From Opeltia flavorubescens (lineage: Eukaryota; Ascomycota; Lecanoromycetes; Teloschistales; Teloschistaceae), in NCBI GenBank assembly GCA_000442125.1, contig KE546975.1, positions 1,364,001 to 1,428,000 of the forward strand: DNA of 64,000 bases, in the 5' to 3' direction. Shown one piece after another: positions 32,556-42,636 of this stretch (its first letter is position 1; each line of letters starts with the position of its first letter). Under the pieces are notes generated by a model. It saw only the letters and a program-made list of their open reading frames with translations, was not told where the DNA came from and searched no databases. The translations under genes were made by a program, and so were the position numbers.

Positions 32556-35369
32556 ATGAACGGTGGAGATACGTCCCCCCACGATCATGTCCCATCTTCA
32601 CAGAGTGTAATTTCTGCGACGACCGGTTTGCCGAAGGTGTCAACTACAATTGGCACGGTGGCTCCTTCCTCAGAACGCACCAGCCCCTCTCAACAGGCCC
32701 GGCGACTTCAATTGCGAAATGCCGGCTTTCGTGGCCAGACCCTGCCCATTCGGCGAATAAGTCCTATCTTGAGCGCTTCAGCATTGTCACCGGAATCTTT
32801 CACTCGAATGGGAAGCAATGAGAATTCACCACACAACCTTGAAAAGAGGCAGCTTTATGGCGAGGATCTCCCACCAAGCCCGGTGAATATACTGCAAGAA
32901 CTTCAAAACTCAGCGCGTCGGAAACGACATCCGGCACGTCAAAGCATTGGAGAGATTTTCCAAGACGACACAGCTACGACAGCGGCAGACGGAGGCTCTG
33001 GCCTATCTTGGTATGAAGAAAAGAGCAACAATGATTCGCCTCTTCCATCACGAGACTCCTCAGGCGCTATGATGGGACTCAGGGAGGTTTCTTCCAACAG
33101 TCAGACACCACCTCTCAGCTCGCCTTTGACGAAGCAAGCAAGAGCTCGGAAAATGAACCGCGTGCATCAAAGATCGACCAGCGCCGAAGCCGCCAGGTAC
33201 ATTGAGCATCTGGAATCACAGCTTGTCGCAGTGAATACGAAACTCGATTCACTTATGTCTCCTTCGGCACACAAAACCCGCGCCGCTAAGCTCCGGGCTT
33301 TGACTTCTGAAGCACGCTCCCTACGTCAACAGGTTTCAGATTGGGAACAAAAGTTCGATGAGAAAGTCAAGATTGAGAGGGATCAGCTTGCGGCCATTGA
33401 GATGTCTTTGACAGCGCGCTTGCAAGCTCTAGAGGATGAGGTGGAGTCCAAAGACAATCGGGTGAGAGGCTTGGAATGGGAGGTTGGCAATCTTAAGAGT
33501 AGAGTCAAGGATGCAGAAGGCTTGGAAGCAGTTAATTCGGATCTGGAGAGAAGAATCGACCTTTTGACCAACTTACTGGTTCAGTCACCGACGAAGATGG
33601 ATTTGAGCTCAGCAGCGTCGTCTCCAAGCAAACCCGAGCCCAGCAAGAAGACTCCTCGACCACGATCCATGCTGCCAAGGATACCACCATCACCAGGATC
33701 GATGCGCCTTTCCCTCAACATCGGCACTGATATGCATTTTCGACGGCCCAGGCGGAGCTTCGCTTCAGCGTCGAGCGGTTCACCAACGCAAGATGCCAGT
33801 TTCTCGCCCATCCTAAAACGTGATTTATCTCAAGCAAGTGGAGGCCTGAAAGAGAGCAAGGATTCATCTGAACGCTGCTCGGGATCTTCATCATTTCAGT
33901 CACCGCCGTCATCCTCATCAAGGCCTACGTCGCTCTATTCCAACAGCTCTTTCGGGGCCTTCTCTTGGGGGTTGCCTTTACCACCAGACACGGAAGCATA
34001 TGCCAAAGGAAGCCAAAAGCAACGCCGCATGCGACGTTTTCCATCGGGCGCAGCATCTCTCAAGCCTTTGATCTTGCCAAGCGCCGCCGGAACACCATCA
34101 CTGCCTTTTTCGCCCCCGGCGCAGACCGCTCCAGTGAATTTACAGCAACGGGACTTTTCAGATTCTTCCTTGGATCCAACCGTGGCTTTTCTATCAAAGT
34201 GTGACTTCAGCTCACCCACCAACACTCCGACACAGCCAGGTCGGAGGCGCTCTTCATCGTATGTGCAGACCGAGGCATTGCATTCATTGGAAGGCTATCC
34301 AGGTACCTCGTTAGACAAGGAAGACTCAATGTCCATCCACTCACCTCGATCCTTTTCCGAAGAGCCGCTTGAGACTGTCGAGGAGGAGTCGTTCGATGAC
34401 AAACTTGCCAAACGGGAAAGGCCTCGAAGTCTCGGAGAAGAACTTGAAGATATTGGAATGCTCTTCCGGAATTCATTCGATGAGGGGCTCATCCCATGTT
34501 TAGATCAGGGCAGAGGTGAAGATGGAGCCACCAATTCGAGCCAGTATGGGGTTTGCGAGAGTCAAATAGGCACGGCCAGCCACGTCACCAATGAGCAAAG
34601 AAGGGTAGAAACTCCACCGAAAAGTCCGGACATGCCGCTTAAGTTCAAGATTCATTCGCCCAAAACTACCACTTCAACTGCTGCCGTTGCAAATCCTCAA
34701 GCTTACGGTCTATTCTCGAGGCTCAAGACGCTCATCTTACGGACCAGGCAGGAACCACCAGCGCTGGCACGGCGGCTGATTCACAATGCGTGGGCGATTG
34801 GAACGGCTAAGCTGGGCGGGCTAGGCTGGTGGCTTCTAGGTCTGGTCTATAAAATCCGTGGGCAAGGTAAGAATCGAGTGGCTAACACAAAGACCGCAGT
34901 TGAGGACATTCAAGACGGCAGCCGTGAAAGGCATCAAATATCACCGGGAGCGGGTGAGTTGAGGAATTCGCGACAGGATGGCATGAGTTCACAATCCATG
35001 GCCGATTATCACGCCCAGCAGACATCAGCGGCGGTAGCTGGGATTCTTGATATAGGTCATTCCATTCCGCAGCATCGGACCCCCAATAATTCTCAAAGGT
35101 CAAGATGTGAACCTCATCTCAGTCCATGCCCAGATTGCCAAGAACCTTCGTCTCGACGCTCGCTACGGCTATGGTTCAGATTTTCGCTCGCCATCGTTTT
35201 GGCGGTTGGCATAGCTATCAAAGATGGTCCTGGAGCCTTGCTTGAAGAATGTCAAGAAGCCAACAGACGGCTGCTCGAGAGTGATGAGCTCAAGCCGTGG
35301 AAAGGTCAATACACGCCAAGTCGAGCGATTCCGGATAGCAAACTTCGGTCTTCACATTGCTGTGCCTAA
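32556..35369 (+). CDS. Large coiled-coil protein with C-terminal membrane anchor, unknown function
   Basis: A single open frame of 937 residues from a well-placed ATG. Residues 1-205 are disordered and Ser/Pro-rich with basic clusters. A long coiled coil covers about 205-345 (SAEAARYIEHLESQLVAVNT through VNSDLERRIDLLTNLL). A second long disordered Ser/Pro-rich part has many SP/TP sites and is a likely kinase target. A hydrophobic stretch near 750-775 (GLGWWLLGLVY) and a stronger transmembrane helix near 870-888 (RFSLAIVLAVGIAI) lie towards the end, so it is probably tail-anchored to an endomembrane or the nuclear envelope. The last ~40 residues follow a possible donor (AAAGGTCAAT), so the exact C-terminus is uncertain. 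The layout resembles spindle-pole or nuclear-envelope tethers, but I recognise no family. Confidence 0.75.
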   Translation: MNGGDTSPHDHVPSSQSVISATTGLPKVSTTIGTVAPSSERTSPSQQARRLQLRNAGFRGQTLPIRRISPILSASALSPESFTRMGSNENSPHNLEKRQLYGEDLPPSPVNILQELQNSARRKRHPARQSIGEIFQDDTATTAADGGSGLSWYEEKSNNDSPLPSRDSSGAMMGLREVSSNSQTPPLSSPLTKQARARKMNRVHQRSTSAEAARYIEHLESQLVAVNTKLDSLMSPSAHKTRAAKLRALTSEARSLRQQVSDWEQKFDEKVKIERDQLAAIEMSLTARLQALEDEVESKDNRVRGLEWEVGNLKSRVKDAEGLEAVNSDLERRIDLLTNLLVQSPTKMDLSSAASSPSKPEPSKKTPRPRSMLPRIPPSPGSMRLSLNIGTDMHFRRPRRSFASASSGSPTQDASFSPILKRDLSQASGGLKESKDSSERCSGSSSFQSPPSSSSRPTSLYSNSSFGAFSWGLPLPPDTEAYAKGSQKQRRMRRFPSGAASLKPLILPSAAGTPSLPFSPPAQTAPVNLQQRDFSDSSLDPTVAFLSKCDFSSPTNTPTQPGRRRSSSYVQTEALHSLEGYPGTSLDKEDSMSIHSPRSFSEEPLETVEEESFDDKLAKRERPRSLGEELEDIGMLFRNSFDEGLIPCLDQGRGEDGATNSSQYGVCESQIGTASHVTNEQRRVETPPKSPDMPLKFKIHSPKTTTSTAAVANPQAYGLFSRLKTLILRTRQEPPALARRLIHNAWAIGTAKLGGLGWWLLGLVYKIRGQGKNRVANTKTAVEDIQDGSRERHQISPGAGELRNSRQDGMSSQSMADYHAQQTSAAVAGILDIGHSIPQHRTPNNSQRSRCEPHLSPCPDCQEPSSRRSLRLWFRFSLAIVLAVGIAIKDGPGALLEECQEANRRLLESDELKPWKGQYTPSRAIPDSKLRSSHCCA

Positions 35370-36155
35370 CGTCAACGACACCTCGCAAACTTGGAATTTC
35401 GCGGGTCAAAATATTCGCTTATCCGTTAACTACGAGCATTGCTATTTTTTCCGCTTCTCTGTGGAGCAGTCATCCAAAGAGGGAGCTTCTGTCCTGGTAT
35501 TATTTTTGTATGAGTACACGAACATCATGCATGAAACGGAGTTTATGACGGGGAGAATGGACATGATCACTACGGGCTTATTTTTTATGATGGAGAGTTG
35601 GATGGTTAGGTTCTTCATTCTTTGCTCCGAGCGTAGATACCCCTAGCAAGGTCACATGTTTTTGCTTTAGGTGCGCTGTATTGCTGTATTAGTAGTTTGG
35701 GAGGTATGATTAGTGATGAATACGAGCACTTATTGATGCGCGAGCGGAACTTGTTAGTATTGTATAAACCATTCTCTACCATTTTTTTGGAGTTCTGTGG
35801 GTGAACTTGCTCCTGGGTCTTCTCTCGCCCAGCTTTCATTACGTCATTATGCGAGCTTTGACGCACACTGTGCGACATTTTTCTTATCGCGGGAGCTTTT
35901 TCGGGGTGGAAATGCATGCTTAGTCACAATGTCGTGTGAAAGGTGTTATGACAATCTTGTCGGATCTTCTATGCTGTCGGACAAGTTCGCCCTTAAATAA
36001 GATGTTCTTTGCGTTCGTCCCGCTATCCAATAGTGGGCCGCAGTCCTTCATGATTTCTGACTCACTGGTGGCTGCTCGATGATTCGCCAATCGCACACGA
36101 ATCCGTCTTGTACCTGCTTCTACCTTTATCCTGGTGCAGTCTCAGACAGAGGCCA
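35370..36155. other. Intergenic region
   Basis: 3' flank of the coiled-coil gene and promoter of the permease; AT-rich, with only shadow frames. Confidence 0.5.
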
Positions 36156-37847
36156 ATGTCTAGCCACGAAGATGTGGAGGAAGGACCGAAGGAACCTGCA
36201 CTCCCAAGTCCTAATTCTCCCCGTTCGGAAGAAATCAGTGCTTCACTGATTGGAGAGCCGGAAACATCCTCGAAGTACATTTCTTACCTCAAGAGCTTCG
36301 AGCGGAAACTGGTCAAGTACAATCTTGAAGCTCGGGGCGTTCAACGAGTTCTTCCGCATGAACGCCAGGTTTTGACTTGGCGATCTTATCTTCAGCCATT
36401 CGTTTTCTGGACTTCGCTAAATCTGGCTGCTCAAAATGTTACGCTGGGAATGCTGGGACCGAAAGTGTTTGCGTTGTCGTTCAAAGATGCCTCCATCTGT
36501 GCTTTCTTTGGCTCTCTAATTGGTGGCCTTGGTGTCTCTTATGTCGCAACCTTTGGACCAGTGTCGGGGCATCGTACTCTCATCTTTGCCCAGTACACAT
36601 TTGGGTGGTATCCAACAAAGCTTCTCGTCATCTTGGAGCTGATTGTGCTTCTCGGCTACAGCATGATCGATCTTGTCATCGCGGGCCAGATCCTGTCTGC
36701 CGTTTCAGCCAACGGATCCATGTCTATTGCCGTGGGCATCATTGTTGTGGCCATCGTCTCCTGGCTGTTATCCACTTTTGGCATCTGGGTTTTTCAGAAG
36801 TACCAACGCTATGCGTTCATTCCTCCACTCATTGCTTTTAGTATACTGTATGGCGTCAGTTCGCACAATTTCGATCTTTCAACGTCGTCGCAAGGCGATC
36901 GACGTACTGTCATAGGCAGCAGGATTTCGTTTCTGAGTCTCACCCTTGCTGCAGCGATTACTTATGGAGGAGCTGCGGCAGATTATTTTGTTTATTACCC
37001 TGTGACTACTCCTCCTGTCGCGCTTTTCACGATTACTCTTGTTAGCCTGTTGTGTTCCTTTACCTTTCCGTATTGCCTTGGTATTGGTCTCGCGTCAGCG
37101 ATCCCTCTGAACCCGAGCTACGACGCAGCATACAAAACATCCCAGGGCGCCCTGATCGTCAATGGATTCACTGATTCTACGTCACCTAGCAATTTCAGCA
37201 CGGGTTTCGGCAAGTTCCTGTCTATCGTGATTGCTCTAGGCTTGATAGCCAATCTGGTTCCTCCAACATATAGTGTTGGGATCGACTTCCAGGTCCTTGG
37301 TAAGAACTTTCAGAAGATACCGCGTGTGGTCTGGAACAGCGTCGGAGTTGTCATTTATACCGTGTGCGCTCTTGCAGGGCGAGATCACCTGGCCGAGATC
37401 TTCACGAATTTTCTCGCATTAATGGGATATTGGGTGATCATCTGGCTGGGCATTACGATTGAAGAACAATTCCTTTTCCGATCGAAATTGGGTTTCAAGA
37501 CTGGGATCGGGAACAAAGAAAGTAGAAGAGGATGGGGTCGGGGCTATGATTGGACGGCATGGAATGATCCTGGAAAATTACCGCTTGGGATCGCGGCGCT
37601 GATGGCTTTTCTCGTGGGTTGGGCTGGTGCTATATTGTGTATGGCTCAAGTATGGTATACGGGTCCTATCGCAGGATTGGTGGGAGAGTACGGCGCTGAT
37701 GTGAGTCTCCTTGGAATGCTCGTCAAGAACCTCTGTTAAGTACGAGACTAATCTATTGTGTAGATGGGCAATTTTGTCGGCGTATCATGGGCAGCACTCG
37801 TCTACCCACCTCTCAGATGGCTCGAATTGAAGAAATTTGGACGGTAG
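36156..37847 (+). CDS. Purine-cytosine permease, NCS1 family (Fcy-like)
   Basis: A plasma-membrane proton symporter for cytosine and purines. Exons 36156-37700 and 37764-37847, joined by a 63-nt intron (GTGAGT...TGTAG), give 542 residues, close to the usual family length. The first ATG at 36108 would add 16 residues, but MSSHEDVEEGPKEPA is the typical start. The cytosolic N-terminus has the family segment YLKSFERKLVKYNLEARGVQRVLP before about 12 membrane helices. Family hallmarks include NLAAQNVTLGMLGPKVFALS in helix 1, GPVSGHRTLIFAQYTFGWYP, the AADYFVYYP segment and the C-terminal YDWTAWNDPGKLPLGIAA. The second exon supplies the last half-helix and the end (LRWLELKKFGR). The substrate among cytosine, adenine, guanine and hypoxanthine cannot be read off. 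Confidence 0.93.
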
Positions 37848-38393
37848 CTTCAGCTCTTCTTGTTCATTGTTCTCCTTGTAGACACGTGGTCCAGGCCTAC
37901 CAACCACGTGGAAAATCGAGGTTCCGACACAAAGCGCAGACAAAGAAAGTCAAGTCTATAGCAACGCCAATAATTTCAAGTATGCGGAAAGGCTTGTAGG
38001 GATCCATTTATGGATGGTGCGGCCGTCCGCCTCGACAAAGATGCCATTCACTACGCAGAAAAGCCCAGTGTTTCCACAAGGTTTCAAGAGCCTTCTTTGG
38101 ATCACTGGAACTTCCTTCAAGAAGTCCATTTTCCCCAGCTCCTCCACTCGTGTGTGTCATCCGAGACATTAACCCTCGATCATCTCATAAGGCACATTCA
38201 TCGACAATCTCAAAGTCCGACTCTCTTACTGCTAGCGCTTTCAAAGACACCTTCATATCTTCAGTCCTCGACCAATTGTTTCTACTCTTCCGCCATCGTT
38301 CGTTCCACAAGGTTTTATCAACGATCGGAACCCCAAAACTTCGCCGCGTTAACCTGCTTCTCACCCGAACCTTCCCGGCAACCCAACAACACC
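37848..38393. other. Intergenic region
   Basis: Promoter region of the next gene. An open frame runs through from 38010 into the following gene without a stop, but its upstream part lacks protein-like composition, and the signal peptide marks the real start at 38394. Confidence 0.5.
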
Positions 38394-38780
38394 ATGCTCT
38401 CCACCCTCACGTCCAACCTCTCCATCCTCATCCTTCTCTTCGCCCCTAGCATCCTCGCCTATACCGGCGATATGACCTACTACACCCCTTCCCTAGGCTC
38501 CTGTGGCTACCACTCCTCACCCAACGACGACGTCGTCGCTCTCGCCGTCCCCATGATGCGCAACGGCGCCAACCCCAACCACAATCCAAAATGCGGCACC
38601 AAAATTGGTATCTGGAACCCGAAGACTAAGAAGATACATTATGCGACCGTTGTAGATACTTGCTACGGGTGCAAATTGCATGATATTGATGTTAGTCCGA
38701 GTTTGTTTAAGAAGGTGGCGCCGAATGGGAATGGGCGGGTTGGGGGCATTAATTGGGGTGGGAATGCTGTAGGAGGGTAG
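38394..38780 (+). CDS. Small secreted double-psi beta-barrel protein (RlpA/PNP-like)
   Basis: An intronless 128-residue protein. The ATG at 38394 (CAACACCATGC) opens a signal peptide (LSILILLFAPSILA) that should be cut before YTGDMTYY. The mature part is one double-psi beta-barrel: GDMTYYTPSLGSCGYHSSPNDD, then VVALAVPMM, KCGTKIGIWN, ATVVDTCYGCKLHDIDVSPSLFKKVAP and VGGINW. The conserved Asp of the VVDTC turn and the DIDVS Asp are present, as in expansins, barwin and plant natriuretic peptide-like proteins. Four cysteines remain after cleavage, enough for two disulfides. There is no expansin carbohydrate-binding domain. In plant-associated fungi such proteins are candidate effectors or wall-loosening proteins; the activity here is inferred. 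Codon use turns from C-ending to G-ending near 38620. Confidence 0.88.
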   Translation: MLSTLTSNLSILILLFAPSILAYTGDMTYYTPSLGSCGYHSSPNDDVVALAVPMMRNGANPNHNPKCGTKIGIWNPKTKKIHYATVVDTCYGCKLHDIDVSPSLFKKVAPNGNGRVGGINWGGNAVGG

Positions 38781-39208
38781 GCGGTGGGTTTTTTAAGACT
38801 GGTGGACTAGGGTCGGTGGACATTCTGGGGTATTCTTTTTCAACATCTAGAGCACTTCTGGGATATTTCATTAAGATTGGGAGGCTTTTTTCGTTTTCCA
38901 TTGGGTATTGGAGTTACAAAGGGTCTAGAGTCAGGCAAGTTTTGGTCTTGATTTGGTAAGAGTCCATGGCTTCCGTTGCATAGAAGATGTTCTTCAATTT
39001 ATGAAAGGAAACTTATCTCAAGGGTATCTGCAATCTAGATAAGATCTCCACTATTTCCGTAATGTCCAATAATGACGTTTGTGTAACGCATCCGCTAGAT
39101 CGGCAAAGCTCAGACGCCGCCGCGGCTCTTCCTTCAACGTCATTAACGTCAATACTATAACATTTTGGTGTCCGCGAAAAATTCACAGCGAAGTTCCGTC
39201 ACCATATC
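38781..39208. other. Intergenic region
   Basis: The first ~60 bases stay G-rich on the plus strand. The remainder is AT-rich, and no gene was seen. Confidence 0.5.
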
Positions 39209-39937
39209 ATGCCCAATATGCGCCCGACCTCATCGAAACTCTTGAGCGGGTTTCGTCCTTCAATAACACCTTCAGCTCTCCCCGTTTCCTCACGAGCAAT
39301 CCTCCACCCATCTCATCCACATCCACTCCATTCCATCTCACGCCCAATCACCACATCCCTCCACCACTTCTACCCACCACCATCTGCCGGACCTCTCACA
39401 ACAAACCGTGGCCCAACCTCCACAGAGGACACCCAAACCGATTTCGGTATCATGAACGTCCTCGGCAACACCCCCGCCCCCACAACCTCCATAGACGCCT
39501 GCCTCCCCCACGGCTTCCACCTCGACAACGGAATAAAAATCACCGGCGGAAGCGGCTGCATCCTCCTCTCCGGCGAAGCCTTTGGTTGGAAACCCTGGCT
39601 CGCCCCTTCCTCCTCTCTCAACGAAAACACATCCCCCATCTCAACCACAAGAAAAAGCATGCTCAACAACAAAGGGCAGTGGGAAGTCGGGGAAAAAGCC
39701 TGGGGTTTACTAGGGGTTGTGTGGCCGAAACCGGATTTATTGATTTTGGGGGTGGGAGCGAGGATGGTGCCGATTTCCCCGGAGACGAGGAGGGCGATTA
39801 ATGGCTTGGGGATTAGGGTGGAGGTGTCGGATACGAGGAATGCGGCTGCGCAGTTTAATCTTCTGGCTACGGAGAGGGGGACTAGTGAGGTTGCGGCTGC
39901 GCTGGTGCCGATTGGGTGGAGGGAGCCGGGGGGTTGA
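39209..39937 (+). CDS. Mitochondrial complex I assembly factor NDUFAF3 (DUF498/Mth938-like)
   Basis: A 242-residue intronless protein. The N-terminus (to about 60) is rich in Ser, Arg, His and Pro with almost no acidic residues, as expected for a mitochondrial presequence, and contains a TSLHHF segment as in other mitochondrial precursors. The Mth938/DUF498 fold covers about 75-235, with IDACLPHGFHLDNGIKITGG near its start, KAWGLLGVVWPKPDLLILG, RRAINGLGIRVEVSDTRNAAAQFNLLATE and AAALVPIGWR. The family works in the matrix with NDUFAF4 in early assembly of the complex I peripheral arm. The strong switch from C-ending codons before ~39670 to G-ending codons after it is described in the findings. 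A nearby in-frame ATG four codons downstream could be the true start. Confidence 0.9.
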   Translation: MPNMRPTSSKLLSGFRPSITPSALPVSSRAILHPSHPHPLHSISRPITTSLHHFYPPPSAGPLTTNRGPTSTEDTQTDFGIMNVLGNTPAPTTSIDACLPHGFHLDNGIKITGGSGCILLSGEAFGWKPWLAPSSSLNENTSPISTTRKSMLNNKGQWEVGEKAWGLLGVVWPKPDLLILGVGARMVPISPETRRAINGLGIRVEVSDTRNAAAQFNLLATERGTSEVAAALVPIGWREPGG

Positions 39938-40362
39938 TGAGGAACGAGTGTGGGTGGGTGGGTTTGGAAAGGTCGGCGATTGGGGCTGAAGAGATGGATG
40001 ATATGCCCGTCGGTGAATCGAGATGCGATATGAATACTTACGTTTCGCTGTTGGGCGGTCGATCATATTGACCCGGTGAACAGCTATGGCAGTGTCAACC
40101 TTTCATCCTGCAGCTTAACAAAAACCGAGTGAGAGATTGCGATTGATAACGCGATGAGGCGCGATATCTGTGGTCTCGTCGACAATACGCGGATACAAAA
40201 ATGGTGCAAATCCGCCCAAAGAACCTAGTGTGACAAAATCGGCGGAGAGAAGGCTGTATGAACGACGTGGACATCGTTCCGCGCCTCCGAGACAATGGAG
40301 GGGAGGACGACATTGTGGAAGAGACCCGCCTTGCTGAAACCAGCATATCTACTATTGACATA

Positions 40363-40518
40363 GTTGCTGGCAATGGTACTGACAATGGTACTGGCAAAGT
40401 TACTGGCAAAGTTACTGGCAATGTTACTGGCAATGTTACTGGCAATGTTACTGGCAATGTTACTGGCAATGTTACTGGCAATGTTACTGGCAATGTTACT
40501 GGCAATGTTACTGGCACT
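40363..40518. repeat. 12-bp minisatellite, unit GTTACTGGCAAT
   Basis: Thirteen tandem 12-base units. Eight are identical (40411-40506), with four variant units before and one after. All three plus-strand and minus-strand frames through it stay open; the minus strand would read (VTLP)n and the plus strand (VTGN)n. No promoter, intron or domain supports a gene. Bases 39938-40362 show nothing else. Confidence 0.95.
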
Positions 40519-40527
40519 ATTTACCGG

Positions 40528-40856
40528 TTTCTTCTGCTACGGCTTCTGCTACGGCTTCTGTCACCGTTTTCTGTCGCCGTTTCTGCTACCGTTTCTGCTA
40601 CGTTTTTTACTACCTTTTTTTTATGATTCCTGCTACGTTTCGTGCCACGGTTCTTTTTATGATTTCCACTACCCTTTTTGCTACGGCTTTTGCTACGGGT
40701 TCTGCTCCGGATTCTGCTACGGGTCCAGGCACGATTTCTACTACGATCGCTGGCACGAAATCTGCTACGATTTCTGGTGCATTTCCTAGCACATTTTCTG
40801 GCTTATTCATCATTACGTTTACTGCTATGGTTTTTGCTACGTTTCGCTTGGCTTAG
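40528..40856. repeat. Degenerate 12-bp-period array next to the minisatellite
   Basis: Variants of a unit like GGCTTCTGCTAC (later TTTCTGCTACGA, GGTTTTTGCTAC) recur at 12-base spacing across ~330 bases, increasingly diverged toward the right end. On the minus strand the frame to 40610 encodes a loose tetrapeptide pattern of the kind PEIV-ADFV-PAIV-VEIV, KAVA, KRTV. I do not see a gene around it; 40857-41275 is AT-rich and empty. Confidence 0.75.
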
Positions 40857-41275
40857 AAACCAAGTTTACGTACACATGGTTTCAACAGCACTTAACCAAA
40901 TCTCATTTATGCAAGACATGGAAACTTGTGTACCCGTATTGAGAGTCTAACTCAACAATCCCTTGAAGAAAACTCTATCCTACCATCATGTTCAGATGCT
41001 GTGGCAAGATCCGACCATACTACCATGTCCTAATGTTTCCATCTGACGCCTCCATAGGAACGCAATTCATAATCATCCCACGCTTCGGTATGAATCCCTG
41101 TTCTATTACAATGAAATTTCCTGGCTTATTTCATCTCCCAAAATGCTACAATCATAGGAAGGAGATGAAAAAGGAAAGACAGCAAGCTTGTCCTCAACGG
41201 CTCCCAGTGCCATTTGATATCAATGTGTCGATCATCGACTCTTCGAAGAGTGACGTTGAACCATTCAGCATGGGC

Positions 41276-41671
41276 CTACACTGTCTTTGCCTGGCCTAGA
41301 GGACGAATCTTGTTTGTATTGTCGGATCTTCTTTCTGAGCCAGAAGGCTGGTGTCGAGCAATAGCAGTCCAAGGTCCATCATGTCGACCCTCGGCTAGCC
41401 ATCGCTGCATCATCGGCGATGCATGGGGTTGGCCTGTGTGCGACTGTCCTGAGCCACTGAAGCCGGATCCAGTCGAGCTTGATGGTGTGTGGCGTTGCTC
41501 TGACTTCTGGGAGCTTGATTCTTTTCTCTGGTCAAGTCAGACTGGGCAGAGGACCGTAAGACATGATGGACTTGCCTGACTGGATGAACCTTGGCTCCCA
41601 ACGGAAGATTGGATGTTGTTGGACTTGCTTTTGGACGAAGCGGACACGGCAGTGTGGGCTTGATTCGACAT
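41276..41671 (-). CDS. Small Ser/Gln-rich protein with probable GC-AG intron
   Basis: Exons 41671-41576 and 41527-41276 give about 115 residues. The 49-nt intron uses CAG|GCAAGT as donor, the usual form of a GC-AG intron, with a GACCAG acceptor; no GT donor gives an equally good join. The protein starts MSNQAHTAVSASSKSKS, is rich in Ser, Gln and Gly, and ends with a more ordered part (MMQRWLAEGRHDGPWTAIA, then SERRSDNTNKIRPLGQAKTV). It has no signal peptide, helix or named domain. The plus-strand frames here look like shadows. A chance frame is possible, but the composition of both exons matches. Confidence 0.5.
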
Positions 41672-42229
41672 TGTCTTCGTTCAGAAAGGAGAGCTTGTAT
41701 GGATGCTTGACTTGCGGAAGTGGATATGCTTTCGCAACGAGGGGTCGAAAGAGGTATGTGCCATCTTATATTTAATCATGTCCGCAACATTGACGAAAGC
41801 TGTGATTGGCTCTCCTAAAGAGAGTACCGGGCGCGTTATGAGCATTGCTTAAGCATCGTCCCCAATACGGGGAGACGAGCCGAGCCGCTCTACCTCCATT
41901 GGATTGGCTCGCTAAGCGCAGAGAAATAACTACTGTTGTTTGGAAGTGGCTGTTACCTCACTGGCGAGACTGGCGACCGCTAACGCCTGAGAATAAGAAC
42001 TGTGATGACGTATCCCTGCAGCCTTGTGCCATTCACCTACCACGAAGACCAATCTTACCAGAATAAATCTCATAGTATCATGGAAAGAAAAGGCCGCATG
42101 GGCAGGAAGTACGACAATAGTGTGAGCACCAAGAAGCCCCTTTTCTCTCGAGATGCTGTATCATAATCAACCGCAACAAGGGCAAGTACATGGAAGAGAG
42201 GAACCAACAAGCCAAGGGAAAACAATTGT

Positions 42230-42500
42230 ACTTTTANGACGACGCATAGCTTCCTAATTTCCTTCTTAAGGTCGTTAGTCTTGCTTTTGCCTTTGCTTTT
42301 TGGCTATGTATCACTACAGTTAGTATTGCTGTTAAGGCTTATAAAATACATTCTTCATCCGGTCTAAGTCGTCCCTTTTGAACACTACTAGGACGCTGTA
42401 TTTAGCTGATATCTTCGCGTCGACAAAATTTTCAATTTTCCTGACCTTCGCATGCAAATACGCCTCCTATATAGCTCCCTTGCGTTGAGTCCCTCGTTTC
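42230..42500 (-). repeat. Possible transposon relic
   Basis: The minus strand reads a Lys/Ala-rich stretch (SQKAKAKARLTTLRRKL) broken by stops upstream, similar in style to the C-terminal tails of fungal pogo/Fot1-type transposases. No terminal repeats were found, so this is weak. Confidence 0.2.
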
Positions 42501-42636
42501 TGAACTTGGCTTTGTTTCATTGCCTGAGGTAGAGTACTGGCGTAAGTCTAGGCACATTTTGGATTTTTTACAGGGTGTGGTATGTATTTAGATTCATTGA
42601 TTTATTGAAAAGAAAAGAGAAAATATCCAAAAATCT

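Noticed and set aside
38010-38393. N-terminal extension of the small secreted barrel protein
   Set aside because: The upstream frame is open by chance; a signal peptide at 38394 marks the real start.
39079-39801. 240-codon Pro/His/Arg-rich frame overlapping NDUFAF3
   Set aside because: It is a shifted frame of the C-rich NDUFAF3 coding region. The domain match belongs to the other frame.
40095-40626. Open frames encoding VTLP or VTGN repeats as genes
   Set aside because: They arise from the 12-bp unit; there is no start context, signal peptide or flanking domain. Kept as repeats.
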